From Polaribacter sp. KT25b (GTDB taxonomy: Bacteria; Bacteroidota; Bacteroidia; Flavobacteriales; Flavobacteriaceae): a stretch of 64,000 bases of DNA. Below are positions 25,471 to 36,100 of the stretch, one piece after another (position 1 is the first letter of the stretch; the number at the start of each line of letters is the position of its first letter). The translations under genes were made by a program, and so were the position numbers. The notes under the pieces are model-generated. The model saw only the letters and a program-made list of their open reading frames with translations, made no database searches and was not told where the DNA came from. The DNA lies in NCBI RefSeq assembly GCF_900105145.1, contig NZ_LT629752.1, positions 1,150,001 to 1,214,000 of the forward strand, written 5' to 3'.

Positions 25471-26286
25471 ATGGAAAAAATTAGAAAAATTATAGAATCA
25501 GCTTGGGAAAATCGTGAGTTATTAAAAGAACAAAACACGATTGATACCATTAGAAAAGTAATTGATTTATTAGATAAAGGAGAATTAAGAGTTGCACAAC
25601 CAATTGAAGGTGGATGGCAAGTAAATGAATGGGTTAAAAAAGCAGTTGTGTTGTATTTTCCTATTCAAAAAATGGAAACTTTAGAAGCTGGTATTTTTGA
25701 ATATCACGATAAAATGCCTTTAAAAACAGATTATGCTGCACAAGGAGTTCGTGTAGTTCCTGGTGCATCTGCTCGTAAAGGATCTTATCTTTCTCCAGGT
25801 ACTATTTTAATGCCAAGTTATGTAAATATTGGTGCTTATGTAGATGAAGGAACCATGGTTGATACTTGGGCTACAGTTGGTTCTTGTGCGCAAATTGGTA
25901 AAAATGTACATTTATCTGGTGGAGTAGGAATTGGTGGTGTTTTAGAACCATTACAAGCTGCGCCTGTAATTATAGAAGATGGTGCTTTTATTGGCTCTAG
26001 ATGTATTGTTGTAGAAGGTGTAAGAGTAGAAAAAGAAGCTGTTTTAGGAGCAAATGTTGTGTTAACAATGAGTACTAAAATTATTGATGTAACTGGCGAT
26101 ACTCCTATAGAAATGAAAGGAGTTGTACCTGCAAGATCGGTAGTAATTCCAGGAAGTTATACCAAGAAATTTGCAGCAGGAGAATACAATGTGCCTTGTG
26201 CTTTAATTATTGGGAAAAGAAAAGAAAGTACCAACAAAAAAACTTCTTTAAACGACGCATTACGTGAGTATGACGTTGCAGTTTAA
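25471..26286 (+). CDS. dapD: Tetrahydrodipicolinate N-succinyltransferase
   Basis: Lysine/diaminopimelate pathway enzyme that succinylates tetrahydrodipicolinate, feeding peptidoglycan synthesis. The 271-residue protein has the N-terminal helical domain and then a left-handed beta-helix of hexapeptide repeats (about 100-230), including VNIGAYVDEGTMVDTWATVG and GGVGIGGVLEPLQAAPVIIE. Length is exactly that of the family. The two following glycosyl genes start 14 bases later, so read-through into them is likely. Confidence 0.97.
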   Translation: MEKIRKIIESAWENRELLKEQNTIDTIRKVIDLLDKGELRVAQPIEGGWQVNEWVKKAVVLYFPIQKMETLEAGIFEYHDKMPLKTDYAAQGVRVVPGASARKGSYLSPGTILMPSYVNIGAYVDEGTMVDTWATVGSCAQIGKNVHLSGGVGIGGVLEPLQAAPVIIEDGAFIGSRCIVVEGVRVEKEAVLGANVVLTMSTKIIDVTGDTPIEMKGVVPARSVVIPGSYTKKFAAGEYNVPCALIIGKRKESTNKKTSLNDALREYDVAV

Positions 26287-26300
26287 GATTTAAAAAAACT

Positions 26301-27050
26301 ATGACAAAGATTACTGCAATTATACCTACTTTAAATGAAGAAATTCATATAGAAGAAGCTATTAAATCTGTAAGTTTTGCTGATGAAATTATCATTATAG
26401 ATTCTTTTAGTACAGATAATACAGTAACTTTATCAGAAAAATACAATGTAAAAATCATCAAGCGAAAGTTTGATGATTTTTCTTCTCAAAAAAACTTTGC
26501 AATAGAACAAGCAAAACATCCTTGGATTTATATTTTAGATGCAGATGAAAGAGTTACTTTAGCTGTTGAAAAAGAAATTTTAGAAGCTGTTAAAAATCCA
26601 AATGAATGTGTGGGTTTTTATGTTAGAAGAACTTTTTATTTTTGTGATAAACGAGTTGATTATAGTGGTTTTCAGAGAGATAAAGTAATTCGGTTATTTT
26701 TAAAAGATCATTGTAGATATAGTGGGCATGTTCATGAAAAAATTACTACAACAGGAAAATTAGGTTTTTTTAAAAATAAAATAGATCATTTCTCTTATAG
26801 AAATTATGATCATTATATTTCTAAAATGAATCATTATGCAGCAATTAGAGCAAAAGAATTACATAAAAGAGGAGATAAAGTAAATATTTATCATGTTATG
26901 ATTAAACCTTCTGCACGTTTTTTTATTCATTATTTTATACGTCTTGGTTTTTTAGATGGTTTTGCAGGTTTTTTAGTAGCTAAAACTCAAGCTTATGGAG
27001 TTTTAACAAGATATATTAAATTGTGGCTGTTAAATAGAAAAATAAACTAA
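26301..27050 (+). CDS. Family 2 glycosyltransferase (WaaE/KdtX-like)
   Basis: The 249-residue protein has the GT2 nucleotide-binding start ITAIIPTLNEEIHIEEAI (about 4-21), the DSFSTDNT loop (about 33-40) and the metal-binding ILDADERVT (about 76-84). Its length and the C-terminal region resemble WaaE-type beta-1,4-glucosyltransferases of lipopolysaccharide core. It is followed immediately by the Stealth gene with no gap, so the two very likely modify the same surface glycan. Confidence 0.87.
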   Translation: MTKITAIIPTLNEEIHIEEAIKSVSFADEIIIIDSFSTDNTVTLSEKYNVKIIKRKFDDFSSQKNFAIEQAKHPWIYILDADERVTLAVEKEILEAVKNPNECVGFYVRRTFYFCDKRVDYSGFQRDKVIRLFLKDHCRYSGHVHEKITTTGKLGFFKNKIDHFSYRNYDHYISKMNHYAAIRAKELHKRGDKVNIYHVMIKPSARFFIHYFIRLGFLDGFAGFLVAKTQAYGVLTRYIKLWLLNRKIN

Positions 27051-28034
27051 ATGCAGAATAATGAAAACTTGGTAGTTGATGCAGTTATTGCTTGGGTAGA
27101 TGGAAATGACCCTAAGCATCGACAAAAAATGGAAAACTATATTGAAAATAAGAGTTCAATAAATAGTAAGGCTGTTAGAATGCGTTTTGATCAAGTTAAT
27201 GAAATAGAATATTCTGTAAAATCGATTTTAAAATATGCCAAATTTGTAAGAAATATTTATATTGTTACAGATAACCAAACTCCAGATTTTTTAAAGGATA
27301 AAGAGAAGGCGCAAAAAGAATATCCAACCGTTTTTGTTGTAGATCATAAAACTATTTTTGAAGGTTTTTATCACTATTTACCTACTTTTAATTGTTTTCC
27401 TATAGAATCTTTATTATATAAAATTCCTAATCTTTCTGAACATTTTTTGTACTTAAACGATGATTTCTTTTTACTAAGGGAAGCCAAAGTTTCTGATTTT
27501 TTTATTGATGGAAAACCTATTATTAGAGGGTTTTGGACTAATTTTTATGAAAACATTTGGTATAAAAAACTTCAAAAACAGCTTTACAAATTTTTAGGAA
27601 AAGAAAGTAAAGAAAATATTTGGGGTTTTAAAAAAGGACAGCAGAATATTGCTAAAATTTTAGGTTTTAAAAAATATGTTCGTTTAGATCATACAATAGC
27701 ACCGTTAAGGGTTTCTACGTATGATAATTATTATAAAAAATATCCAGAGATCTTAGAACTAAATGTAAAACATCGTTTTAGGCATCCAGAACAATATACC
27801 AATCAATCTTTGGCAAATCATTTAGAAATTCAAAACAATACTTATGTTTTAAAAAATGATTTTCAATTAGTTTATTTTCAGAATTATAAAAAACCTTTTT
27901 GGTGGATTAAAAGTAAATTAAAACGAGCTAATAAAGATCAAGATAAACTATTTCTTTGTATGCAAAGTTTAGATCAATGTCCTGATGATAAGCTGAAATA
28001 TATCAAAAATTGGCTTCAAAATAAATATGATTAA
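27051..28034 (+). CDS. Stealth-family capsule/surface polysaccharide phosphotransferase
   Basis: The 327-residue protein shows the Stealth conserved regions: CR1 VDAVIAWVDGNDPKHRQK (about 9-26), CR2 MRFDQVNEIEYSVKSILKYA (about 43-62), with YIVTDNQTP after it, CR3 around SEHFLYLNDDFFL (about 134-146), and histidine/arginine-rich RFRHPEQ near the C-terminus. These proteins transfer sugar-1-phosphate to make phosphodiester-linked polysaccharides. It begins directly after the stop of the GT2 gene. Confidence 0.9.
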   Translation: MQNNENLVVDAVIAWVDGNDPKHRQKMENYIENKSSINSKAVRMRFDQVNEIEYSVKSILKYAKFVRNIYIVTDNQTPDFLKDKEKAQKEYPTVFVVDHKTIFEGFYHYLPTFNCFPIESLLYKIPNLSEHFLYLNDDFFLLREAKVSDFFIDGKPIIRGFWTNFYENIWYKKLQKQLYKFLGKESKENIWGFKKGQQNIAKILGFKKYVRLDHTIAPLRVSTYDNYYKKYPEILELNVKHRFRHPEQYTNQSLANHLEIQNNTYVLKNDFQLVYFQNYKKPFWWIKSKLKRANKDQDKLFLCMQSLDQCPDDKLKYIKNWLQNKYD

Positions 28035-28068
28035 TTTACCTTAAAAACACTTTTATTTAAATTAATAA

Positions 28069-30111
28069 CTATTTTATATTAACAACAGGTTTAGTAACTT
28101 TTTTATTATTAAAATATAAATATTTTGTGGTGTGATAATAAGCTGATAAAAGGCTATCCATTTTTGTAGTAATAGCTGGTTTTTCTAGTTTAATATCTTT
28201 AATTTTATTTACATCTAAACTAAATAAACTTGCTTTTTTTGATATGTTAGTTTTTTCGTAGTAATAACCATCTTTTATTAGACCAACAGCTTTTTCTCCT
28301 TTACTTTGTATGTATACAAATGCTGCAGTGTTTACAGTTGTACTATCTAATAAATCTCTTCCTAAAGTATAATTGGTATAATCTACTTTTGCTAAACTTG
28401 TTGCTGTAGGAAAAATATCTATTAATTTTGCGTACTTATCTACAACTTGAGGTTTTATATATTTTGGAGCATTAATAAAAAACGGAACATGATGTACTTG
28501 TATTCCTAAATCGTCTTCATTATTGTCTAAGAAATTTAGCTTTTTCATACCTCCTCTATGATCGCCAAAAAACACAAAAATAGTATTATCATAATAACCA
28601 GCTTCTTTGGCTCTTTCTAAAAAACGAGCAACATTAAAATCTAAATAACGCATTGCATTTAATTGGTCTAAAGATCTAAAACCACCTTTTAAAACTGTTT
28701 CTTCAGTAATTTCACTTTCTAAAATAGGTGTATAACTTTCTTTTTTATCTGGCACAGTAAAAGGCATGTGATTTGTTGCAGTTTGAATGTACGCAACAAA
28801 TGGTTTTCCTTTTTTATGTAATTGTTTTAATTTTTTATCAGACTCTTTAAATAAATCATAATCATCAATTCCCCAAACATCAGCTCGGTTTTCTTCTTCA
28901 AAACCACCTTCTTCATAGATTATTAAGTCTTTTATGTTCGATTGAAAAACGCCTCTAATATTAGCCCAATTGGCAGAACCGCCAATAAAATATAGTTTTT
29001 CATAATCTTTATATTGATCAAAAATAATGCGTTGGTCTATAATCATTGGGTTTCTAGAAGCCGTTTTTACGTCTTCAATATCTGGTAAGCCGGTTATACT
29101 TGCAAAAACGCTACCTGCAGTTCCTGGTTTATGAACATAAAATTTAGAAAAACTTAAACTCTTTTTGATTATTGAATCTATTTTTGGTGAACTATTTAAA
29201 GGATTTCCATAGTTACTTAAAGTTGCAGTTCCGGTAGACTCTAACATTACATAAACAACATTTGGTTTTTCTTTATAATGGTCTTTAAAAGTTACTTTTT
29301 TTGCAAAATTAATAGTGTCTTTTGGTAAGTTTAAATGTTTTGCAATTACTGGGTAGTAAGTTTTAAATTTCTCAATATCTACACCTTCACTTCTAAATTT
29401 AAAGCTATCAAAAAAATATAAAACGGGGTTTAAGGCAAACTGATTTACTGTGTTTTTTTTAGAGAAAAAAGCTTCACTCCATCTTAAAGGATAATGATTT
29501 ACACTATTGTAAATACCAAAAGATAATAATAAAAAAGTTACAATAAAATGTATCGTTTTTATTTTTTTAGTGTTTTTTATAGTTATTTTAATGAATGAAT
29601 TATAAAGAAAACCCGCAAATTTATAGATGATAAAACCTAAAATAAGCAATGCAAAAAGACCTTTGTAAACCGGGTAGCTTTCTGCCAATACTTGACTAGA
29701 AATTTTTAAATTCCCTAAAAATCGCAGTGAAGAAGCATCTAAACGAATTCCTAAATATTCATAATAACCTAAATCAAATATATAAAAGAGCGTTAAAATT
29801 AAGTAGGATAATATTAAATAAATTGTTGCTATTTTTTTGTAAACTGTCTTTTCAAAAAAACGATAATTAGTAATTAAAACAATAATTGCTAATGGAAAAA
29901 AAGTAAGAATAGCTAATTTTAAATCAAAACGTATACCTAAAAATAGTGCTTTTTGTATTTCTGATTTTGTAATATCGTCTAAGTTTACAAAAAAAACATA
30001 GAAGATTACTCTAAATAATATATTAAAAACAAATAGGAAAAAAATATTTGTAAAGATGTACTTTATATAATTTGGAATTTTTTTATACATATTCTTTAAA
30101 TAAAAATGCAA
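28069..30111 (-). CDS. LTA synthase-like membrane sulfatase-fold protein
   Basis: The protein has five N-terminal transmembrane segments (about 12-190) and a large extracytoplasmic alkaline-phosphatase/sulfatase-fold domain (about 265-620). The metal/nucleophile regions are NVVYVMLESTGTATL and KPGTAGSVFASITGLPD, and the C-terminal pair is VFFGDHRGG. Met8 (MYKKIPNYIKY) may be the real start. In Firmicutes this family polymerises glycerol-phosphate; in Bacteroidota, which lack lipoteichoic acid, it is thought to transfer a phospho-alcohol head group onto lipids or glycans. It lies 35 bases from the convergent Stealth gene. Confidence 0.87.
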   Translation of the reverse strand: MHFYLKNMYKKIPNYIKYIFTNIFFLFVFNILFRVIFYVFFVNLDDITKSEIQKALFLGIRFDLKLAILTFFPLAIIVLITNYRFFEKTVYKKIATIYLILSYLILTLFYIFDLGYYEYLGIRLDASSLRFLGNLKISSQVLAESYPVYKGLFALLILGFIIYKFAGFLYNSFIKITIKNTKKIKTIHFIVTFLLLSFGIYNSVNHYPLRWSEAFFSKKNTVNQFALNPVLYFFDSFKFRSEGVDIEKFKTYYPVIAKHLNLPKDTINFAKKVTFKDHYKEKPNVVYVMLESTGTATLSNYGNPLNSSPKIDSIIKKSLSFSKFYVHKPGTAGSVFASITGLPDIEDVKTASRNPMIIDQRIIFDQYKDYEKLYFIGGSANWANIRGVFQSNIKDLIIYEEGGFEEENRADVWGIDDYDLFKESDKKLKQLHKKGKPFVAYIQTATNHMPFTVPDKKESYTPILESEITEETVLKGGFRSLDQLNAMRYLDFNVARFLERAKEAGYYDNTIFVFFGDHRGGMKKLNFLDNNEDDLGIQVHHVPFFINAPKYIKPQVVDKYAKLIDIFPTATSLAKVDYTNYTLGRDLLDSTTVNTAAFVYIQSKGEKAVGLIKDGYYYEKTNISKKASLFSLDVNKIKDIKLEKPAITTKMDSLLSAYYHTTKYLYFNNKKVTKPVVNIK

Positions 30112-30223
30112 ATGTACATTTTTGAATTGTTTTGGTTACATAATTTTAAGCCAAAAACGAGCACAAAAAACAAAATATATAAATCTTGTATTACTTTATT
30201 GATAAAGAATTTCTAGTATAATT

Positions 30224-31027
30224 CTAAAGTTTTATCCAACTTTCGCAAGCGACTTCGTTTTCACTTTCTGTAAACCATGTTTTTGGTGCAATTACAGTTT
30301 TATCTTTATTTGTGTTTAACCAAGCTCCCCACCAAGAAAAACTACTGTTTGCAGTAATATTGTGTTTGCATAAACTCATTAAATGCATATCTTCATGAGG
30401 TATTACTTCGTGATCTATATAAGTTACATTTTCTATTTTAATACTTTGTTTTGCCCAATTTAAATCATCAGAAAAAACATAAAAATGAGTGTTACTATAT
30501 TTTTTATTTATTAATTTTATAGCTTCAGAATAATAATGCAAACCACAAGTTCCGTGAATGCTATTTGTTTTTCTATCAGAAATAAAATCGCCTCGTCTAA
30601 CATGTAAAGAACATGAGTTTTCTTTTGATTTTATTTCTTCTGAAAAAGCAACTGTTGAATTTGAATGTTTTTCTTTAATTACAAATTGTTCTAATAAAAT
30701 TGCTCTTATTTCTTTAAAATATTTTTCTGTTTGAAACCTTCCTTTTACATATTCGTTTTTAGGAATGTTTAAAAAAGTCTCATTAAAAAGTAAACTTTTT
30801 TCTTTTAAAAACTTTCTTAAACCTAATTCTGATTGAAAATTAGAAACGTTCGTAGTGGTTTTTAAATCAATTTTAAATTTATTTAATTGATAACCGCCAT
30901 GTAATTTAAATCTTTTAGATTTAGAAATATCTATTTTTACTTTGTAACCTCTTTGTTCTAAGTTTTTTGCATAAGCATATTGAAACATTTGACCGCCAAG
31001 TCCGCCAATAATTTTAACTATAATCAT
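30224..31027 (-). CDS. Alpha-1,2-fucosyltransferase (GT11)
   Basis: The 267-residue protein has the GT11 start IIGGLGGQMFQYAYAKNL (about 7-24) and the donor-binding HVRRGDF (about 147-153), plus the NSSFSWWGAWL block (about 226-236). It adds fucose or a related sugar in alpha-1,2 linkage to a surface glycan. It lies in the same stretch as the WaaE-like, Stealth and LTA-synthase-like genes, so a common envelope glycan is likely. Confidence 0.92.
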   Translation of the reverse strand: MIIVKIIGGLGGQMFQYAYAKNLEQRGYKVKIDISKSKRFKLHGGYQLNKFKIDLKTTTNVSNFQSELGLRKFLKEKSLLFNETFLNIPKNEYVKGRFQTEKYFKEIRAILLEQFVIKEKHSNSTVAFSEEIKSKENSCSLHVRRGDFISDRKTNSIHGTCGLHYYSEAIKLINKKYSNTHFYVFSDDLNWAKQSIKIENVTYIDHEVIPHEDMHLMSLCKHNITANSSFSWWGAWLNTNKDKTVIAPKTWFTESENEVACESWIKL

Positions 31028-31268
31028 TTAAATTCTATTTAAGAGGTTCAAACAAAAATACAAATGTTATTGCAATTTTCTTTTATCAATTGATGATTAA
31101 AAGTAGAGAAAACAATAAATTTGTTTTTTTTCTTAAAATAAGAAAATATAATAGCATAGAATTTTAAAGTTTATAATTATTCTAAATTTAAAGTCCTTTT
31201 TTTATATAAAATTAAAGGAATTCAGTCTTAATGATTAATTATTTACGAATTAGCGATTAGTAAAAAAT
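31028..31268. other. Intergenic stretch without a recognised feature
   Basis: A/T-rich divergent region between the fucosyltransferase and cca genes. No hairpin terminator, RNA gene or repeat stands out. Confidence 0.5.
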
Positions 31269-32681
31269 ATGAAGTATACAGAAGCAGTTTCATCAGAAAT
31301 TTTTAGTGTAATATCTAACGCGTCAAAACAATTAGGAATTAAAAGTTATGTAATTGGTGGTTTTGTACGCGATTATTTCTTAAAAAGAGGAACAGCAAAA
31401 GATATAGATGTTGTTGCTATTGGAAGCGGAATTAAATTAGCAGAAAAAGTAGCAAAATTATTACCAAATAAACCAAAAGTTCAAGTTTTTAAAACTTACG
31501 GTACAGCAATGTTACGTTATAAAGATATAGAAATTGAGTTTGTTGGAGCTAGAAAAGAATCGTATTCTGAAGAAAGTAGAAACCCAGAAGTTTCTGAAGG
31601 TACTTTACAAGACGATCAAAATAGAAGAGATTTTACCATAAATGCATTAGCAATCAGTTTAAATGAAGAAAAATTTGGTGAATTATTAGATCCTTTTAAC
31701 GGAATTGAAGATTTAAAAAATAAGATTATAAAAACGCCTTTAGATCCAGATATTACCTATTCTGATGATCCTTTAAGAATGATGAGAGCTATTCGTTTTG
31801 CTACACAATTAAATTTTAAAATTGAACAAGATTCACTTTTATCCATAAGCAAAAATGCTAATCGACTTAAGATTATAACAAGAGAAAGAATTGTTGATGA
31901 ATTAAATAAAATAATATCATCAGCAAAACCATCTATAGGTTTTTTACTTTTAGAGAAAACAGGTTTATTGCCTCAAATATTGCCAGAATTAGTTGCCTTA
32001 AAAGGAGTAGAAGAGGTTGAAGGTCAAAAACATAAGGATAATTTTTATCATACGCTAGAAGTTGTAGATAATATTGCTCAAAATACCAATGATGTTTGGT
32101 TGCGTTGGGCTGCTTTATTGCATGATATTGGAAAAGCACCTACAAAAAAGTTTAGTAAAAAAGTGGGTTGGACGTTTCATGCACATGAATTTGTAGGTTC
32201 AAAAATGGTTTACAAGTTATTTAAAAAGTTAAAAATGCCCTTGAATAACAAAATGAAATTTGTTCAGAAAATGGTGTTGCTAAGTTCTCGTCCAATAGTT
32301 TTAGCAAGTGAAGTTACAGATTCTGCTGTAAGACGTTTGGTTTTTGATGCTGGAGATGATATCAATTCCTTAATGACTTTGTGCGAAGCAGATATTACAA
32401 CTAAAAATCCGAAGAAATTTAAACGTTATCATCAAAATTTTGAGTTAGTAAGAGCTAAAATAATTGAGGTAGAAGAGAAAGATAAAGTTCGTAATTTTCA
32501 ACCTCCTGTTACTGGAGAAGAAATTATGAAAGCCTTTAGTTTAAAACCTTGTAGAGAAATTGGTCAAATTAAAGAAGCTATAAAAGAAGCTATTTTAGAC
32601 GGCAAAATTCCGAATGAACACGAAGCATCTTATCAATTTATGATTGAAAAAGGTTTATCTTTAGGGTTAAAACAATCTTAA
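31269..32681 (+). CDS. cca: CCA-adding tRNA nucleotidyltransferase with HD domain
   Basis: Adds or repairs the 3' CCA of tRNAs. The 470-residue class II enzyme has VIGGFVRDYF (about 27-36) and the DxD in KDIDVVAIG, RRDFTINALA (about 121-130), the RxxRF segment MMRAIRFATQLNF, and an HD phosphohydrolase domain with LLHDIGKAPT (about 285-294). The HD fusion is the Bacteroidota form. The next gene starts directly after its stop. Confidence 0.95.
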   Translation: MKYTEAVSSEIFSVISNASKQLGIKSYVIGGFVRDYFLKRGTAKDIDVVAIGSGIKLAEKVAKLLPNKPKVQVFKTYGTAMLRYKDIEIEFVGARKESYSEESRNPEVSEGTLQDDQNRRDFTINALAISLNEEKFGELLDPFNGIEDLKNKIIKTPLDPDITYSDDPLRMMRAIRFATQLNFKIEQDSLLSISKNANRLKIITRERIVDELNKIISSAKPSIGFLLLEKTGLLPQILPELVALKGVEEVEGQKHKDNFYHTLEVVDNIAQNTNDVWLRWAALLHDIGKAPTKKFSKKVGWTFHAHEFVGSKMVYKLFKKLKMPLNNKMKFVQKMVLLSSRPIVLASEVTDSAVRRLVFDAGDDINSLMTLCEADITTKNPKKFKRYHQNFELVRAKIIEVEEKDKVRNFQPPVTGEEIMKAFSLKPCREIGQIKEAIKEAILDGKIPNEHEASYQFMIEKGLSLGLKQS

Positions 32682-33077
32682 ATGAATGCAAATTTAGAAA
32701 CTTGGCATACAGTAATTTTTAATCAAGATAGAACAAAATTATTAGAGATTTTAGCCGATGATGTTGTTTTTCATTCGCCTGTTGTACATACGCCACAAAA
32801 AGGAAAACAACTTACATTTATGTATTTATCTGCAGCTTTTGTGGTTTTTTTTAATGATACTTTTAAATATGTTAGAGAGGTTGTAAACGAAACGGAAACG
32901 TTGTTAGAGTTTGAAGTTGAGATTGACGGTATTCTCGTAAACGGAATCGATATGATTTCTTGGAATGATGAAGGCAAAATAACCAGTTTTAAAGTAATGC
33001 TAAGACCTTTAAAAGCATTAAATTTAATTCATGCCAAAATGGGTGAAATGCTTTTAAAATATCAAAATAAAAAATAA
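32682..33077 (+). CDS. NTF2/SnoaL-like protein
   Basis: The 131-residue protein has the cone fold pattern of the SnoaL/NTF2 superfamily: a helical start (NLETWHTVIFNQDRTKLLEI) with LADDVVFHSPVV, then beta-strands ending in MISWNDEGKITSFKVMLRP. Function is not readable; such proteins are small-molecule isomerases or binding proteins. It starts at the base after the cca stop codon, so it is co-transcribed. Confidence 0.82.
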   Translation: MNANLETWHTVIFNQDRTKLLEILADDVVFHSPVVHTPQKGKQLTFMYLSAAFVVFFNDTFKYVREVVNETETLLEFEVEIDGILVNGIDMISWNDEGKITSFKVMLRPLKALNLIHAKMGEMLLKYQNKK

Positions 33078-33177
33078 TCATCCTTTTTTAACTATTTTTC
33101 TAAAATAAAACCTTTTTTTATTGCTAATTTCATATATTTATTGAGGATTTGTACTAATTAATCACACTCAAAAAAAA

Positions 33178-36100
33178 ATGAAAATAAAGAAAGTACTTGT
33201 AGCAAATAGAGGAGAAATTGCAATAAGAATATTTAGAGCATGTTCAGAAATTAGTGTAAAAACGGTTGGTATTTTTACATACGAAGATCGATATTCTTTA
33301 CATAGATACAAAGCCGATGAATCTTATCAAATTGGTGAAGACAACCAACCTCTAAAACCGTATTTAGACATTAATGCTATTATAAAAGTAGCCTTAGAAA
33401 ATAATGTAGATGCAATTCACCCCGGTTATGGTTTTTTATCAGAAAATGCAGAATTTGCACAGAAATGTGAAGATAATAATATCATTTTTGTAGGTCCAAA
33501 AGTATCTGTTTTAAAATCTCTTGGTGATAAAATTGCTGCTAAAAAAGTAGCCATTGAAAACGATATTCCTATTATTAGAAGTAATCAAAAGCCTTTAGAA
33601 AGTTTAGAAATTGCGCTTTTTGAAGCCAATATTATTGGTTATCCTTTAATGCTAAAAGCGGCTTCTGGTGGTGGAGGACGAGGAATGCGAGTTATTAGAG
33701 AAGAAGAAGAATTAAAAAAAGCTTACGGAGAAAGTAAAAGAGAAGCCTTAAATGCTTTTGGTGATGATACTGTTTTTTTAGAAAAATTTGTAGAAAATCC
33801 GAAGCATATAGAAATTCAAATTGTTGCAGATAATTACGGCAATACGGTTCATTTATTTGAGAGAGATTGTTCGGTGCAACGTCGTTATCAAAAAGTAATA
33901 GAATTTGCGCCGTCTTACGGATTAAAAGAAGAAACAAAAAATGATTTATACAACTATGCAATTACTATTTGTAAAGCTGTAAATTATAATAATATTGGTA
34001 CTGTAGAGTTTTTGGTTGATGATGATGGTTCTATTTATTTTATAGAAGTAAATCCTAGAATTCAAGTAGAACATACGGTTACAGAAGTTGTTACAAATAT
34101 TGATTTGGTAAAAACACAATTATTTATTGCTGGCGGATATAAATTATCTGATCAACAAATAAAAATTGCTAATCAAAAATCAATCAAAATTAACGGTTAC
34201 GCATTGCAATGTAGAATCACTACAGAAGATCCGCAAAATGATTTTAAACCAGATTTCGGTACGATTTCTACTTACAGAAGTGCTTCTGGATTTGGAATTC
34301 GACTGGATGCAGGAAGTGTGTATCAAGGTGTTAAAATTTCCCCGTTTTTTGATTCCATGTTAGTAAAAGTTACGGCAAATAGTAGAACTTTAGATGGAGC
34401 ATCAAGAAAAATTAGAAGAGCTTTAAGCGAGTTTAGAATACGAGGTGTAAAAACAAATATGCCTTTTTTAGATAATATTTTAAAACACGATACTTTTAAA
34501 AAAGGAGCAATTACTGTTAATTTTATCAAATCAAATCCTGATTTATTTATTTTTAAAGCGCCAAGAAATAGAGCTAATAAAGTAATTACTTATTTGGCAG
34601 ATATTACTGTAAACGGTAATCCTGATGTTAAGAAATTTGATGCAACTAAAACATTTATAAAACCAAGAATTCCTAAATTTGATGCTGATGCAAGATTTCC
34701 AAAAGGAACAAAAGATCTATTAACAGAATTAGGTCCGGATAAATTTTCTCAGTGGTTAAAAAATGAGAAAAAAATACATTATACAGATACTACAATGCGT
34801 GATGCGCATCAAAGTTTATTAGCAACCAGAATGCGAACTTTTGATATGCTAAAAGTTGCTGAAGGATATGTAAAAAATAATCCTGATATTTTTAGTATGG
34901 AAGTTTGGGGAGGCGCAACTTTTGATGTTTGCTTACGATTCTTACAAGAAAATCCGTGGGAACGCTTGCAATTGTTAAGAGCAAAAATGCCAAATGTTTT
35001 GCTGCAAATGTTAATTAGAGGTTCTAATGGCGTTGGTTATAAAGCATATTCAGATAATTTAATTGGTAAGTTTGTAGAACAATCTTGGGAAAATGGCGTT
35101 GATTTATTTAGAGTTTTTGATTCTTTAAACTGGATGAAATCTATTGCGCCTTGTATAGAACATGTTCGTACAAAAACGCAAGGTTTGGCAGAAGGTTCAA
35201 TTTGTTATACAGGTGATATTTTAGATGTAAAAAACACCAAATACAACTTAAAATATTATGTTGATTTAGCAAAAGAAATAGAAAGCTCTGGCGCTCATAT
35301 TTTAGGAATTAAAGACATGGCAGGTTTATTAAAACCTTATGCAGCATCAGAATTAGTGGGTGCATTAAAAGCCGAATTAAACATTCCTGTTCATTTACAT
35401 ACGCATGATACATCATCAATTCAGTCTGCTACGTATTTAAAAGCAATTGAAGCTGGAGTTGACGTTGTTGATGTTGCTTTAGGCGGATTGTCTGGTTTAA
35501 CTTCTCAACCAAATTTTAATTCTATTGTAGAAATGATGAAGTTTCATGAGCGTGAAAATCCGATAAATATTAATTCATTAAATGTGTATTCTAATTATTG
35601 GGAAACCGTAAGAGAGTATTATTATCCTTTTGAATCAGGATTAAAATCGGGTTCTGGAGAAGTTTTTCAGCATGAAATACCTGGCGGACAATATTCTAAT
35701 TTAAAACCACAAGCGCAATCTTTAGGTTTAGAAGATCGTTTTCATGAAATTACAAAAATGTATGCAGAAGTTAATACATTGTTTGGAAATATTGTAAAAG
35801 TTACGCCAAGCTCTAAAGTTGTTGGTGATATGGCGCAATATTTAGTTAGCAACAATTTAACGGTAACAGATGTTTTAGAAAGAGGTGACACCATTTCTTT
35901 TCCGCAATCTGTTGCTAGTTTTTTTAAAGGCGAATTAGGTCAGCCTGTAAATGGGTTTCCAAAGAAATTACAGAAGTTAATTTTAAAAGATCAAATTCCT
36001 TTTACAGATAGACCAAATGCTCATATTCCACCAACAGATTTTGACAAAGAATATGCTGAATTCAGAAAAATATTTGAAAATGATTTAGGAAGAAAGATTG

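Noticed and set aside
28069..30111. Lipoteichoic acid synthesis in the strict sense
   Set aside because: All other genes point to a Gram-negative Bacteroidota with LPS; the family has other substrates in such hosts.
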